Shown piece by piece: positions 35,454 to 47,126 of a stretch of 64,000 bases of DNA (position 1 is the stretch's first letter; each line of letters begins with the position of its first letter). The notes below the pieces were generated by a model. The model was not told the origin of the DNA. It searched no databases and saw only the letters and a list, made by a program, of their open reading frames with translations. A program made the position numbers and the translations under genes. The stretch comes from Paroceanicella profunda (lineage in GTDB: Bacteria; Pseudomonadota; Alphaproteobacteria; Rhodobacterales; Rhodobacteraceae): NCBI RefSeq assembly GCF_005887635.2, contig NZ_CP040824.1, forward strand, positions 48,236 to 112,235, read 5' to 3'.

Positions 35454-35754
35454 CTCTGCCTCGTCGGTGTCTGTCTCTGGATGGTCCGCGCCGGAGGGCG
35501 GGCCGGAAGGGGCCGGCCCGCGCGGGCGCGCGGGCGGGGTCCGGGGCCGGTGCCCGGGGTGGGGCGGGGCCGGCCCGGTCGCGGATGCGCTCAGGTGCCG
35601 GGCTGCGGCCCGGTTTCGCCCGGGCGGCGCCCGCTGGTGCCGGGCCGGGCGTGCGGGCGCCGTGCGGTGCCCGGGCAGGCCCGGGCGCGCAGGGCTGCGG
35701 CGCAGCGCCCGGCGGGTGCACCGGTGCGCGGGGCCGCGCCGGGGCCGGCGCGTC
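35454..35754 (-). other. GC-rich gap inside the peptide/D-serine cluster
   Basis: This 301-bp gap lies between the ABC ATPase stop and the M20 start. It is extremely GC-rich, contains the palindrome GGGCCGGCCC twice and many short inverted repeats, and has no supported gene. It could hold an attenuator or internal promoter separating the transporter from the enzymes; no clear element was assigned. Confidence 0.4.
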
Positions 35755-37422
35755 TCATGCGAGGCTGCGCGCGCCGGGCGCGAGGTCCGGCGCGGGGGGC
35801 AGCTTCGAGGTGTCGGGCACCACCCAGCCCTGGCCGGGCTGGGCGTCCAGCAGCTTGCGGGTGTAGGGGTGCGAGGGCGCGCCGAACACCGCGTCCACCG
35901 AGCCGCGCTCCACGATCTCGCCGTCCTGCATCACGATGAGATTGTCGCAGACCTGGGCGGCCACGCGCAGGTCATGCGTGATGAACAGCACGGTGAGGCC
36001 CATGCGGTCCCGGATCTCGTTCAGCAGCTTCAGCACCTCCTTCTGCACCGAGACGTCGAGGGCGGAGACCGCCTCGTCCGCGATCAGCACCTTGGGCCCG
36101 ACCATCAGGGCGCGGGCGATGCAGATTCGCTGGCGCTGGCCGCCGGAGAACTGGTTCGGGTAGCGGTTCAGCACCTCCGGGTCCAGCCGCACGATGCGCA
36201 TCAGCTCGCGCGCGCGCTCCATCGCCTCGGCCCGGTTCTCGCCGAAATTCACCGGGCCCTCGACGAGCTGGTCCCCGATGGTCCGGCGCGGGTTGAGCGA
36301 GCCGTACGGGTCCTGGAACACGATCTGGATCTGCTTGCGGAAGCGGTGCAGCGCGCGGCGGGAATAGGCGGCGATGTCATCCGCCCCCACCCAGACCGAG
36401 CCGCTGTCCGGGTCTTCCAGCCGGATCAGGCATTTGACCAGGGTGGACTTGCCCGAGCCGCTCTCGCCCACGATGCCCAGCGTCTCGCCGCGGCGCACGG
36501 AGAAGCGGATGTCGCGGCAGGCCGCCACGGTGCGCGAGGCGCGGAACATCGTGCCCTTCACGTGGTAGGTCTTGTTCAGCCCCTCCACGCGCAGCACTTC
36601 CGGGCGGCCGTCGAGGCTGGCATGCACCGCGCGGGTGCGGCGCGGCACCGCGTCGATCAGCAGGCGGGTATAGGGGTGGCGGGGGCGGTTGAGCACCTCC
36701 TCCGCCGTGCCCTGCTCCACGATGCGGCCGTGCTGCATCACCACCACGCGGTCGGCGATCTCGGCGACCACGTCGAAGTCATGGGTCACGAACATGATGC
36801 CGGCGGAGTGCTTCTCCCGCAGCTCCTTGAGCAGGTGCAGGATCTGCGCCTGGGTGGAGAGGTCCAGCGCCGTGGTCGGCTCGTCGGCGATCAGCAGCGC
36901 CGGGTCGAGGGCGAGTGCCATCGCGATCACGATGCGCTGGCGCTGGCCGCCCGAGAGCTGGTGCGGGTAGGAGGAATAGATGCGCTCCGGCTCCGGCAGG
37001 CGCACCTCCTCGAGCAGGCGCATGGTGCGGGCGCGCCGCTCGGCCCGGGGCAGGTCGGTATGGCTCTCGAACATCTCCTCGATCTGATCGCCGACCGTGT
37101 AGCACGGGTTCAGCGCCGACATCGGCTCCTGGAAGATCATCGCCATGCGCGATCCGCGCAGCTTCGCATGGGCGCCGGGCGAGAGCTTCAGCAGGTCGCG
37201 GCCCTCGAAGATCACCTCTCCGGCGGAGGGGGTGAGCGCGCGCGGCAGCAGGCCCATCGTGGTGAAGGCGGTGATGGACTTGCCGGAGCCGCTCTCGCCC
37301 ACGATGCAGACGATCTCGCGCGGCTGGATCTCCAGCGTGAGGCCCTCCACCGCATGGGCACGGTCGGCGCGCGGCGGCAGGTCCACGGTGAGGCCGCGGA
37401 TCGACAGGATCGGATCGGTCAT
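35755..37422 (-). CDS. Fused double ABC ATPase of a peptide/glutathione-type importer (DppD-DppF fusion)
   Basis: The start is ATG 37422, overlapping the permease stop by one base (TGATG). The protein (555 residues) has two complete ABC domains. Each has a Walker A GESGSGKS, a signature (LSGGQRQR in the first, FSGGQRQR in the second) and a Walker B ([12 protein letters not shown] and [12 protein letters not shown]). Each ends with an oligopeptide-binding-type C-terminal extension ([24 protein letters not shown]). This matches fused GsiA-type proteins that power dipeptide, oligopeptide or glutathione import. It works with the two permeases and the binding protein upstream in the same operon. 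Confidence 0.93.
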   Translation of the reverse strand: MTDPILSIRGLTVDLPPRADRAHAVEGLTLEIQPREIVCIVGESGSGKSITAFTTMGLLPRALTPSAGEVIFEGRDLLKLSPGAHAKLRGSRMAMIFQEPMSALNPCYTVGDQIEEMFESHTDLPRAERRARTMRLLEEVRLPEPERIYSSYPHQLSGGQRQRIVIAMALALDPALLIADEPTTALDLSTQAQILHLLKELREKHSAGIMFVTHDFDVVAEIADRVVVMQHGRIVEQGTAEEVLNRPRHPYTRLLIDAVPRRTRAVHASLDGRPEVLRVEGLNKTYHVKGTMFRASRTVAACRDIRFSVRRGETLGIVGESGSGKSTLVKCLIRLEDPDSGSVWVGADDIAAYSRRALHRFRKQIQIVFQDPYGSLNPRRTIGDQLVEGPVNFGENRAEAMERARELMRIVRLDPEVLNRYPNQFSGGQRQRICIARALMVGPKVLIADEAVSALDVSVQKEVLKLLNEIRDRMGLTVLFITHDLRVAAQVCDNLIVMQDGEIVERGSVDAVFGAPSHPYTRKLLDAQPGQGWVVPDTSKLPPAPDLAPGARSLA

Positions 37423-38336
37423 CAGTTGCGGCCCTCCGGGGCGGTGACATCGCGCACGCCGTCGCCCAGCATGTTGATCGACAGGACGAGGAAGAACAGC
37501 GCCACGCCGGGAATGGTGATCATCCAGGGCTCGAACAGCAGCATGGTCCTGCCCTCCGAGATCATCAGCCCCCAGGAGGGGGTGGGCGGCTGCACGCCCA
37601 GCCCGAGGAAGGAGAGCGCCGCCTCCAGGATGATGGCGTGCGCCATCTCCAGCGTGAAGATCACGATGAGGTGGTTCATCACGTTGGGCAGGATGTCCTT
37701 CCACAGCACCCGGGGCAGGGAGGCGCCCAGTACCTCCGCTGCGGCCACGTATTCGAGCTTGCGCACCTGCATCGTCGCGGCGCGCAGCACCACGGCGAAG
37801 CGGTCCCACAGCAGGAGGCCCAGCACCAGGATCACCACGGTGAGCGAGCCGCCGAACAGCGCCACCACTGCCAGCGCCACCAGCACCACCGGCATGGCGA
37901 GGCGGACGTTGATGAGGAAGGTGACCGCGAGGTCGACCTTGCCGCCGAAATACCCGGCCAGGATGCCCAGAACGGAGCCGATGAGCGCCGAGATCACGGC
38001 CGCGAACAGCCCGATCATCAGCGAGATGCGCGCTCCATAGGCCAGCCGGGCCCAGAAGTCGCGCCCCAGCGCGTCGGTGCCCAGCCAGTGTTCCTCCGCT
38101 CCGCCGAGGAACACCGGCGGCTTCATCCGCGCCAGCAGGCTCTGGTCGTAGGGGCTGTAGATGGTCAGCAGCGGCGCGAAGACCGCCACCACCACGATGA
38201 CCAGCATCACGGCAAGGCCGAACAGCAGCCCGCGGTGGCGCAGCGCGCGGCGCAGCATCGCCTGACGCGGGGAGAGCGGCGCCGGGGCCGCGGCCGCCGC
38301 GGGGCCGGGGGCGGGGGCGAGGGTTGTATCCGTCAT
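37422..38336 (-). CDS. Peptide ABC transporter permease (DppC-like)
   Basis: The 304-residue protein starts at ATG 38336. After a Pro/Ala-rich N-terminus it has one membrane helix, the OppC N-terminal motif LLARMKPPVF...HWLGTDALGRD and a binding-protein-dependent permease domain with the EAA loop (YVAAAEVLGASLPRVLWKDILPN in part). It pairs with the DppB-like permease, whose gene ends 11 nt upstream of its start, to form the membrane channel. Confidence 0.92.
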   Translation of the reverse strand: MTDTTLAPAPGPAAAAAPAPLSPRQAMLRRALRHRGLLFGLAVMLVIVVVAVFAPLLTIYSPYDQSLLARMKPPVFLGGAEEHWLGTDALGRDFWARLAYGARISLMIGLFAAVISALIGSVLGILAGYFGGKVDLAVTFLINVRLAMPVVLVALAVVALFGGSLTVVILVLGLLLWDRFAVVLRAATMQVRKLEYVAAAEVLGASLPRVLWKDILPNVMNHLIVIFTLEMAHAIILEAALSFLGLGVQPPTPSWGLMISEGRTMLLFEPWMITIPGVALFFLVLSINMLGDGVRDVTAPEGRN

Positions 38337-38347
38337 GGTGCTCTCCC

Positions 38348-39265
38348 TCAGCCCACGCGCAGGCGCGGGTCCATCCACGCGTTCAACACATCGGCAAAGA
38401 AGGTGAAAAGGATGTAGAACAGCGAGAAGATGAGGATCAGCGCCTGCATCACCGGAAGGTCGTTGCGACCGATCGATTCCCAGGCGAGGAAGCCCGCCCC
38501 GTGCAGCGCGAAGATCGACTCGACCACGATGGAGCCGCCGAGCATGAAGCCCATCTGCACCGCCGCCAGCGAGATCACCGGGATGATCGCATTGCGCAGC
38601 GCGTGTTTGAACAGCACCTTGCGGCCGCTCAGCCCCTTGGCCCGGGCGGTGCGGATGTAATCCGCCGAGAGCACCTCCAGCATGCCCGCGCGGGTGAGGC
38701 GCATGATGGCCGGGGTGGCGTAGTAGCCCAGCACCACGGTGGGCAGGATGAAATGCTTCCAGGTGGTCGAGCCGGAGGCCGGCACCAGCCCGAGGTTGAT
38801 CGAGAAGACCACGATCAGGATGAGCCCGAACCAGAACGACGGGATCGCCTGCCCCACCACCGAGATGAACAGCGCCGCGCGGTCGATCAGCGAATTCGGG
38901 CGCATGGCCGCGGCCACGCCCATCGGGATGGCGAGCAGCAGCGCGAAACTGATGGCGAGCACGCCCAGCAGCATGGTCACGCCCAGGCGGTCGGACACGA
39001 GATCGGCCACCGGCAGGTCGAAGTACCACGAGCGCCCGAGGTCGCCCGAGAGCGCGCCGCCCAGCCAGGCGCCGTATTGCACCAGCAGCGGGCGGTCGAA
39101 GCCGTAGCGTGCGGTGATGGCGTCCACGTCCTGCTGCGAGGCGTTCTCGCCGGCGATGGCGACAGCCGGGTCGCCCGCCATGTAGAGCAGCCCGAAGCTG
39201 ATCGCCGACACGGTGAGTGCCACGCAGATCGCCAGCACCAGCCGCTTGAGGATGAATAGAAACAT
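38348..39265 (-). CDS. Peptide ABC transporter permease (DppB-like)
   Basis: ATG 39265 is chosen because MFLFILKRLVLAICVALTV is the typical start of DppB proteins; the longer ORF adds an unrelated leader. The protein (305 residues) has about six helices, a periplasmic loop after helix one (ENASQQDVDAITARYGFDRP) and an EAA-type loop (YIRTARAKGLSGRKVLFKHA). It lies between the binding-protein gene (73 nt upstream) and the DppC-like gene. Confidence 0.92.
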   Translation of the reverse strand: MFLFILKRLVLAICVALTVSAISFGLLYMAGDPAVAIAGENASQQDVDAITARYGFDRPLLVQYGAWLGGALSGDLGRSWYFDLPVADLVSDRLGVTMLLGVLAISFALLLAIPMGVAAAMRPNSLIDRAALFISVVGQAIPSFWFGLILIVVFSINLGLVPASGSTTWKHFILPTVVLGYYATPAIMRLTRAGMLEVLSADYIRTARAKGLSGRKVLFKHALRNAIIPVISLAAVQMGFMLGGSIVVESIFALHGAGFLAWESIGRNDLPVMQALILIFSLFYILFTFFADVLNAWMDPRLRVG

Positions 39266-39338
39266 GTCCTGGGTCCTGCCTGCCCGTGAGGGGAGAAGAG
39301 GCCCGGGCCGGAGCGTGCCGGCCCGGGCGAAGGGCTGC

Positions 39339-40859
39339 CTACTTCCAGTCGAAGGCGTAGAAGCGGACGATCTCGTCATCCGTGGGGGTGTAGGCCACGT
39401 CCGGGCCCAGCACGTAGTTCACGTTGTAGGTGAACAGCGGCACCCAGTAGGCCTCGTCCACGATCTTGGTGAGCACCTGCTTGTAGAGGGCCTTGCGCTT
39501 CTCGCGGTCGGTGGTGGAATCCGCCTCGCCGATCCACTTGATGATCTCCGGGTCCTGGGCGTCATCGCGGTCCGAGCCGGTGAAGAACTCGCCGGTGCTC
39601 GCGGAGGCATCGGCCACCGAGTTCGAGCCCCAGGTGAGGAAGGAGAGCGGCACCTCACCCTTCATGCGCTTCTCGCGCAGGGCGGAATACTGCATGTAGA
39701 CGAGGTTGGTCTTGATGCCCACGGCCTCCAGATAGCCCATCATCGCCTCGGCGTAGGGCCGGTCGCGGTAGGCGTAGAAGTCGATGGTGAAGCCGTCCGG
39801 GTAGCCGGCCTCGGCCAGCAGGGCCTTCGCCTTCTCCGGGTCGTAGTCATAGGTGGGCAGGTCCTGCGCGCAGGCGAACTGCACCGGGGCGCAGGCGCTG
39901 TCGATCACCTTGGAGGAGCCCTTGACCAGCGCGTCCAGGATGGTCTGCCGGTCGATGGCATGGTAGATCGCCTGGCGGACCTTCTCCTTGGTCATCGGGC
40001 CCTCCGGGTCCGCGCGGCCGGCGGCGTCCATGGTGAGGTAGCCGATGCGCATGGCCGGGGCATTCACCACCGTGTAGGCGTCCATCTGCCCCAGCTTCTC
40101 GGCCTGGTCGGCGGGCACGTTCCACAGGAAGTCCAGCGTGCCGTTGAAGAATTCGGCGATCTGGGTGTTCACGTCGGGAATGGTGCGGATGTCGACCTTC
40201 GCGATTGCCGAATGGCCCTTCGGCCCGTCGAAGTAATCGTCGTTGCGCTCCAGCGTGTAGTGCTTGCCGGGCTCAAGCTCGGTGATCTTCATCGGGCCGG
40301 TGCCGACGGGCTTCATGCCCATGCCGGTGGGGCCGACCTCGGCATAGTATTCGTCCGGGTACATCGCCAGCGGGCCGGCGAGATACTCCTCCGCCGCCGG
40401 GAAGGGCGCCTTGAGGATGATGCGGACGGTGTAATCGTCGATCTTCTCGGCATGGTCCATCCAGCCCACGGTGGCGGTGTTCTTCACACCGTTCTCGGGG
40501 TTGGTGACGAAACCCACGGTGTAGACCACGTCATCGGCGGTGAACGGCTCGCCGTTGTGGAATTTCACGCCCTGGCGGAGCTTGAATTCCATCGTGACAT
40601 CGTCGATCCAGGTCCACTCCGTGGCCAGGTTGCCCTCGTACTCGCCGGTCTCCGGGTTGCGGTAGAGCAGGCCGTCCCACACGGCGTGGTCCATCAGCAG
40701 GCCTTCGCGCGCGGTGTTGAAGTAGACGTCGACGGTCTCGAGTTCCTTGCTGAAGGCCAGGTTGAGCGTATCGCTTGCCTTGTCGGCCAGCGCGGTGGTG
40801 GCCGTGCCCAACGACAGGGCGGTCAGGGCGGTGCTCAAGAGCAGAGCAGACGGTTTCAT
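39339..40859 (-). CDS. Peptide ABC transporter substrate-binding protein (SBP family 5)
   Basis: ATG 40859 begins a clear Sec signal peptide (MKPSALLLSTALTALSLG, cut near TALA). The protein (506 residues) is an extracytoplasmic solute-binding protein of family 5 (DppA/OppA), with MEFKLRQGVKFHNGEPFTA and VRQAIYHAIDRQTI as family blocks. It delivers peptides, opines or similar ligands to the permeases encoded downstream. It is the first gene of the minus-strand cluster and is divergent from a GntR regulator, which probably controls it. The ligand is unknown; the operon's D-serine dehydratase and amidase point to D-serine-containing or amidated compounds. Confidence 0.92.
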   Translation of the reverse strand: MKPSALLLSTALTALSLGTATTALADKASDTLNLAFSKELETVDVYFNTAREGLLMDHAVWDGLLYRNPETGEYEGNLATEWTWIDDVTMEFKLRQGVKFHNGEPFTADDVVYTVGFVTNPENGVKNTATVGWMDHAEKIDDYTVRIILKAPFPAAEEYLAGPLAMYPDEYYAEVGPTGMGMKPVGTGPMKITELEPGKHYTLERNDDYFDGPKGHSAIAKVDIRTIPDVNTQIAEFFNGTLDFLWNVPADQAEKLGQMDAYTVVNAPAMRIGYLTMDAAGRADPEGPMTKEKVRQAIYHAIDRQTILDALVKGSSKVIDSACAPVQFACAQDLPTYDYDPEKAKALLAEAGYPDGFTIDFYAYRDRPYAEAMMGYLEAVGIKTNLVYMQYSALREKRMKGEVPLSFLTWGSNSVADASASTGEFFTGSDRDDAQDPEIIKWIGEADSTTDREKRKALYKQVLTKIVDEAYWVPLFTYNVNYVLGPDVAYTPTDDEIVRFYAFDWK

Positions 40860-40924
40860 GGCAAATTTCCCTCGCTGTTGCAGTAACTTACGTGGTGTTG
40901 GGCGTTGCATTTCGGTTTTTATTT

Positions 40925-40934
40925 TTGTACACAA
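40925..40934. promoter_or_regulatory. Candidate GntR operator TTGTACACAA
   Basis: TTGT-AC-ACAA lies in the AT-rich divergent promoter between the binding-protein gene and the GntR gene, and a related TTGTAT half-site lies about 20 bp further on. FadR/FCD-type GntR proteins bind TTGTNNACAA-like dyads, so autoregulation and control of the ABC operon are likely. Confidence 0.5.
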
Positions 40935-40973
40935 TTCTCACCTGATTGTATCTTGTCAATGGGGCAAGGCCAG

Positions 40974-41645
40974 ATGAGCAGCAAATTGAAACCCGCAGAC
41001 CGTATCCGCACGGAAATTGAGCAGAGAATTGCGGCAGGTGATTATCTCGACGGCGAAAAGCTCAACGAGGTTGCCTTGGCCGAACAGTTCGCCGTGTCGC
41101 GCACGCCGTTGCGCGAGGCGCTCCAGGCCTTGCGGGCGGTGGGGCTGGTGGAGCTGATTCCGAACCGCGGCGCCTTCGTGCGCCGGCCCTCGATGACGCG
41201 GCTGGTGGAGATGTTCGAGATGATGGCCCAGATGGAGGGCTGGTGCGTGAAGCTGGCCACCCGGCGGGTGACGGCGGCGCAGCGGCTCTACATGGGCCAG
41301 GCGGCGCGGGACTGCGAGAGCGCGCTGGCCGCCGGGCAGATCGACGCCTATTACGCCGCGAACAACCGGCTGCACCACATGATCTACCAGGCCTCCGGAA
41401 ACGCCTTCCTGGCCGAGGAGACCGAGAACCTGTACCGCCGGCTGGACCCGTTCCGCCGCCGCCAGCTGGACATGGTCGGCCGGCTGGAGCAGTCCATGAG
41501 CGAGCACACCGCCATCCTGGAGGCAATGGACCTCGGCGACGAGGACCGCGCGTCCGAGCTGATGCGCCTGCATGTCAACACGTTGGGCGCCACTTATTCC
41601 GACTACCTCACCCTGATGGAAGGCCGCCGCAGCTCCGCCGGCTGA
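40974..41645 (+). CDS. GntR-family regulator, FCD (FadR) subfamily
   Basis: ATG 40974, behind AAGG, is preferred to the ATG at 40959. The 223-residue protein has the GntR winged helix (LNEVALAEQFAVSRTPLREALQALRAVGLVELI in part) and an FCD effector domain with metal-ligand histidines (NNRLHHMIYQASGN, EHTAILEAMDLGDE, RLHVNT). FCD regulators respond to organic acids or amino-acid derivatives. It is divergent from the peptide/D-serine operon and is its likely repressor. Confidence 0.92.
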   Translation: MSSKLKPADRIRTEIEQRIAAGDYLDGEKLNEVALAEQFAVSRTPLREALQALRAVGLVELIPNRGAFVRRPSMTRLVEMFEMMAQMEGWCVKLATRRVTAAQRLYMGQAARDCESALAAGQIDAYYAANNRLHHMIYQASGNAFLAEETENLYRRLDPFRRRQLDMVGRLEQSMSEHTAILEAMDLGDEDRASELMRLHVNTLGATYSDYLTLMEGRRSSAG

Positions 41646-42818
41646 GCCGCCGCGCACAAGCCCGCCTCCCCGGGGGAAACCGCACATCGTGGCCGCCCCC
41701 GGCTGCCCGCAGCGCGGCCGTTCCGGGGCGTCTTCGCGCCCGGGTCCGCGCCGTCCGGGGCGCAGAGCGGTGCACCCATGAGGTGCATGTCAGATTATCT
41801 GTATGATAAGATTGCGAGATTCACCTATATCGCGGGATTTATCCGAAAAATTGCACTTTAAAATTTCAAAAAAGTAATGAATTTAATATAATATTACGCG
41901 ATTGAATTTTTATTGATCATGTTTTATCGAATAATATTCGCCTACTAATAAAATTTAACGCAAATAATTTTCTCATGATCTCGGTATCATTCGTATATCG
42001 ATCCGGTATTCTTGTGCCCGATGCATCGGGAGCGCAGTTCGATGCCGCTCCGTCCGGACGCCTGCGACCGGTTGCCGATCCCGCGAGCCTCGGCGCCGAG
42101 GGGACCGCCAGCTAAACCGGGCTCACGCTGGAGGAGGCCGCGGACACCATCCACGCCGCCGAGTGCGTGGACTGGATCGCGGTCTCGGCGGGGGAGTACG
42201 AGGACATCGTCGCCGGGTTCACCGGCTCCACCGTCACGCAGCGCAACAGCGCGCCGAGCTGCCCGGACAGCATCGACGGCCCGGATGCCCCGCATTTCCT
42301 CGCCTGGATGCAGTCGATGGGCGGCGGCGACACCTCCGCCCTACGGGTGCGCGACCTCGACAGCGATGCCGCCACGCTCTTCGTGCAGGAAGGCAGTCGA
42401 GCGACGCCGAGAACGGCCATGCGAATAAGAACATCGGCTGGCTGGCCATGACGACGATTTCCTCTTCGCCTGATCCGCGCGCCCGGGGCCACCCCCCTCT
42501 ACCGCGCGCCCTCTCCCCGTCCACCGGCGCACACCCCGCTCGACGCCCCGCCCCCGCCGAGGCCCGGGAACAGCACCCGCCCCGCAAAGCGCCCCCTTCC
42601 CGGCGAGGCCGCTGCGGGGCCCTCCCTCCCGGCCCCGCGCGCGCCACCGCCCGGGGGCGTTCCGCGTGGCGGGCCCACGGGGTCGCACCGTTCCGGGCAT
42701 GCCGGCAAGGCGGAACCGCCCCAGCGCCGCCCGCACCGGCAGCCTCCGTCGCGGCCCGGCCTTGGCCTTCAGCGCCCGCGGCTGTATCAAGGCGCATCCC
42801 GCCACCGGAGAAGCCTGA
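41646..42818. other. Long accessory-looking intergenic region with AT-rich island
   Basis: This 1.17-kb region lies between the GntR and tex genes. The centre (about 41790-42010) is extremely AT-rich compared with the genome. It is followed by a broken ORF (41975-42451), a perfect 14-bp palindrome CCCGATGCATCGGG at 42017-42030, and then ordinary GC-rich sequence up to tex. The composition suggests foreign DNA or a remnant. Confidence 0.6.
41975..42451 (+). pseudogene. Broken ORF with an in-frame TAA, unknown family
   Basis: One frame runs from ATG 41975 (MISVSFVYRSGILVPDASG) to a TAA at 42113-42115. It continues in the same frame as TGLTLEEAADTIHAAECVDW and on to 42451 with good coding character (DIVAGFTGSTVTQRNSAPSC, FLAWMQSMGGGDTSALRVRD). 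No Shine-Dalgarno precedes the ATG. The second part could also start at GTG 42167. No family is recognised. An in-frame stop in an otherwise coding-like frame next to an AT-rich island suggests a decayed, horizontally acquired gene. Two unrelated small genes or chance remain possible. Confidence 0.4.
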
Positions 42819-45158
<2,340 letters not shown>

Positions 45159-45735
45159 CCGCGCCGCATCCGCCGCCTCGGGAGCCATGGCGACACCGCT
45201 CCGCCGGCACCGCGCTCACCGCCGTCGCGGAACCCTGCCGCCGCGTTGCAGGCCGCTGCAGCCGCCTCGCGCGGCGGCAGTTCCGCACACCGCCGCAGGC
45301 GCTCCGCCCAGCACCCGTGGACGCGCCGCACTGCGGTCGTGTCGCACCCCGGTCGCGCTGCATGTCGGCCCCGTTGCACTGCCACCGCTTCGCGATCGGA
45401 GCCCCGGGGGCGCGGCGCCGATCGGCCTCACCCGACGCGCGGTGTGCCGCGGCCCGAGCGGCGCCGTTTCCCCACTGCGGCGGGAGCACGGACGGCCTCC
45501 CCGGCAGAGAGCTCTGGCCCGGGTCCGGTCGGGGGCCTTGCCAATGCGCCCGGTCCGGGCCCTGCGCACATGTCCCGCGCCGGGGCAGCGCGCCCCGGAC
45601 GGGCCTGCGCCTGTCTTCCGCCGGATGTGGGAGCCCGGCGCGCGGCGGGGAAAATCGCCCGCGCTCATGTTTCGGTAACCTTGATCGCTATGCTGGTGGG
45701 GGAGGCGGCCGGGGGCGGGTGCGGAGTTGGTCGAG
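45159..45735. other. Intergenic region, nothing recognised
   Basis: This 577-bp GC-rich stretch follows tex. ORFs in several frames are Arg/Pro/Ala-rich with no family resemblance. A short AT-richer segment at about 45670-45700 may be the promoter of the following gene pair. Confidence 0.4.
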
Positions 45736-46155
45736 ATGCTGCACACGCTCAGGCTGCTGGCGCCGGCGCTGATTCCCTCCTGGCGGTTCTTCAGGGAGGT
45801 CGCGCCGTCGCCGCGCATCGAATATGCCCTCGTCGCGCAGCCTGACCAGCCGCCGCCGGGCTGGGCCCCGGCGCGGCCCCGGCCCGGGCATCTCCCGGTC
45901 TCGCGGATGCTGCTGCGGCTGTTCTGGAACCCGGGGTGGAACGAGACGCTCTACCTCGTCACCCTCTCCGAACGCCTCGCCGTCGCGCCCACCGCGCAGG
46001 ACGCGGAGGAGATCGGCCGCCGCATCCTTCGCGATCTCGGCCCGGGGGAGGGATACCTGCGCTTCCGCCTCGTCTTCCTGCGCCGGGAGGGCGGGGGCAT
46101 CACCCGCTCCGTCGCCTATCTCTCCGCGCCGATCGCCCGGACGCCGGGCGCATGA
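45736..46155 (+). CDS. Small hypothetical protein paired with HTTM-like membrane protein
   Basis: ATG 45736 follows GGAG at nine bases; TTG 45727 is an alternative start. The 139-residue protein has no signal peptide or transmembrane helix. It contains LRLLAPALIPSWRFFREVAPSPRIEYAL near the start and RMLLRLFWNPGWNETLYLVTLSERLA in the middle (quoted in parts). It overlaps the next gene by 4 bp (ATGA), so the two products probably work together, perhaps as a peripheral partner of the membrane protein. I do not recognise a characterised function. Confidence 0.7.
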   Translation: MLHTLRLLAPALIPSWRFFREVAPSPRIEYALVAQPDQPPPGWAPARPRPGHLPVSRMLLRLFWNPGWNETLYLVTLSERLAVAPTAQDAEEIGRRILRDLGPGEGYLRFRLVFLRREGGGITRSVAYLSAPIARTPGA

Positions 46156-46835
46156 GCTTCGAGACCGCCCTGCGCGTCACCGAAGTGCTGATGGCGCTGT
46201 GCTTCCTGCAGCAGGGCGCGGAGCACATGACCGGGCTGCCGCGCGAGCGCCGGCTGTTCGCCCTGCGCAGCCTGCTCTGCCTGCCGCTGCTGGCCGGAAC
46301 GGGCACGGCCTGGGCCCTGCCGGCGCTGCTGGGCGTGTCCCTGCTGATCCTCGCCCGCTTCCGCGGCCCCTACAACGGCGGGAGCGACCGGATGGGCCTG
46401 CTCATGCTCACCTGCCTGTGTGCCGCGCGGCTCGCCCCCGGGCCCACCCTCGCGGAAACCGCCTTCGCCTATCTCGCCGTGCAGCTCGTGCTGTCCTACG
46501 TCGTCTCCGGCCAGGTGAAGGTGGTCAACCCGGACTGGCGGCGCGGCGTGGTGCTGGTCGACGTGTTCCGCTTCTCGGCCTATCCGGTGTCGGAGAGCCT
46601 GCGCGGCTGGGCCGACCGGCCCCGGCTGCTGCTGGCCATGTCCTGGGCGGTGATGGGGCTGGAACTGGCCTTTCCGCTGTCGCTCCTGCACCCCGTGGCG
46701 CTGGCCTGTGCACTGGTGCTCACCGCGGCCTTTCACCTCGGCAACGCCTGCCTGTTCGGGCTGAACCGCTTCTTCTGGATCTGGCTGGCGGCCTATCCCT
46801 CCCTGCTGTGGTTCCAGCAGCGGGTGTTCGGGTGA
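46152..46835 (+). CDS. HTTM-like (vitamin K-dependent carboxylase-related) membrane protein
   Basis: The 227-residue integral membrane protein has about six helices. The segments RFRGPYNGGSDRMGLLML and LVLSYVVSGQVKVVNPDWR resemble the HTTM domain found in bacterial relatives of vitamin K-dependent gamma-carboxylase; the catalytic Lys region of true carboxylases is not evident. It is translationally coupled to the 139-residue protein before it. Small HTTM/DoxX-like proteins have mostly unknown roles. Confidence 0.72.
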   Translation: MSFETALRVTEVLMALCFLQQGAEHMTGLPRERRLFALRSLLCLPLLAGTGTAWALPALLGVSLLILARFRGPYNGGSDRMGLLMLTCLCAARLAPGPTLAETAFAYLAVQLVLSYVVSGQVKVVNPDWRRGVVLVDVFRFSAYPVSESLRGWADRPRLLLAMSWAVMGLELAFPLSLLHPVALACALVLTAAFHLGNACLFGLNRFFWIWLAAYPSLLWFQQRVFG

Positions 46836-47126
46836 GCGCCCCGCCGCAGCCCCGGCCCCCGCCTCCACCTCCGCCGCGCGCTGGCGCCAGCGCCCGTCGC
46901 GCGGGCCCCCGCCATGCCTCTCCCCCTCCGGCACGCAGAGACCGGACAGGAGCGGGCGGGAGAAGGCCGCATAGCGGGCCGTGGCCCCGCCGGCCTCCGC
47001 GCCTCGGGCGGGGAAGGCGGAAGCGGGCACCAAATGGTGTCTATGGCACGTCCGGGTGCCGTCTGGCACATCGGCGCCGGGGGGCTTAGCTGTGCCGCAA
47101 CGACCTGCACAGTGAAGGAGACAGTC

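Noticed and set aside
30334..35939. Two long plus-strand ORFs opposite the amidase-to-peptidase genes
   Set aside because: The minus-strand genes carry complete family motifs and tight operon spacing; the plus-strand translations show only biased composition.
42012..42428. 138-codon plus-strand ORF in the AT-rich island region
   Set aside because: Its product is Arg/Pro/Ser-rich with the look of an out-of-frame reading; the overlapping frame 41975-42451 has better coding character.
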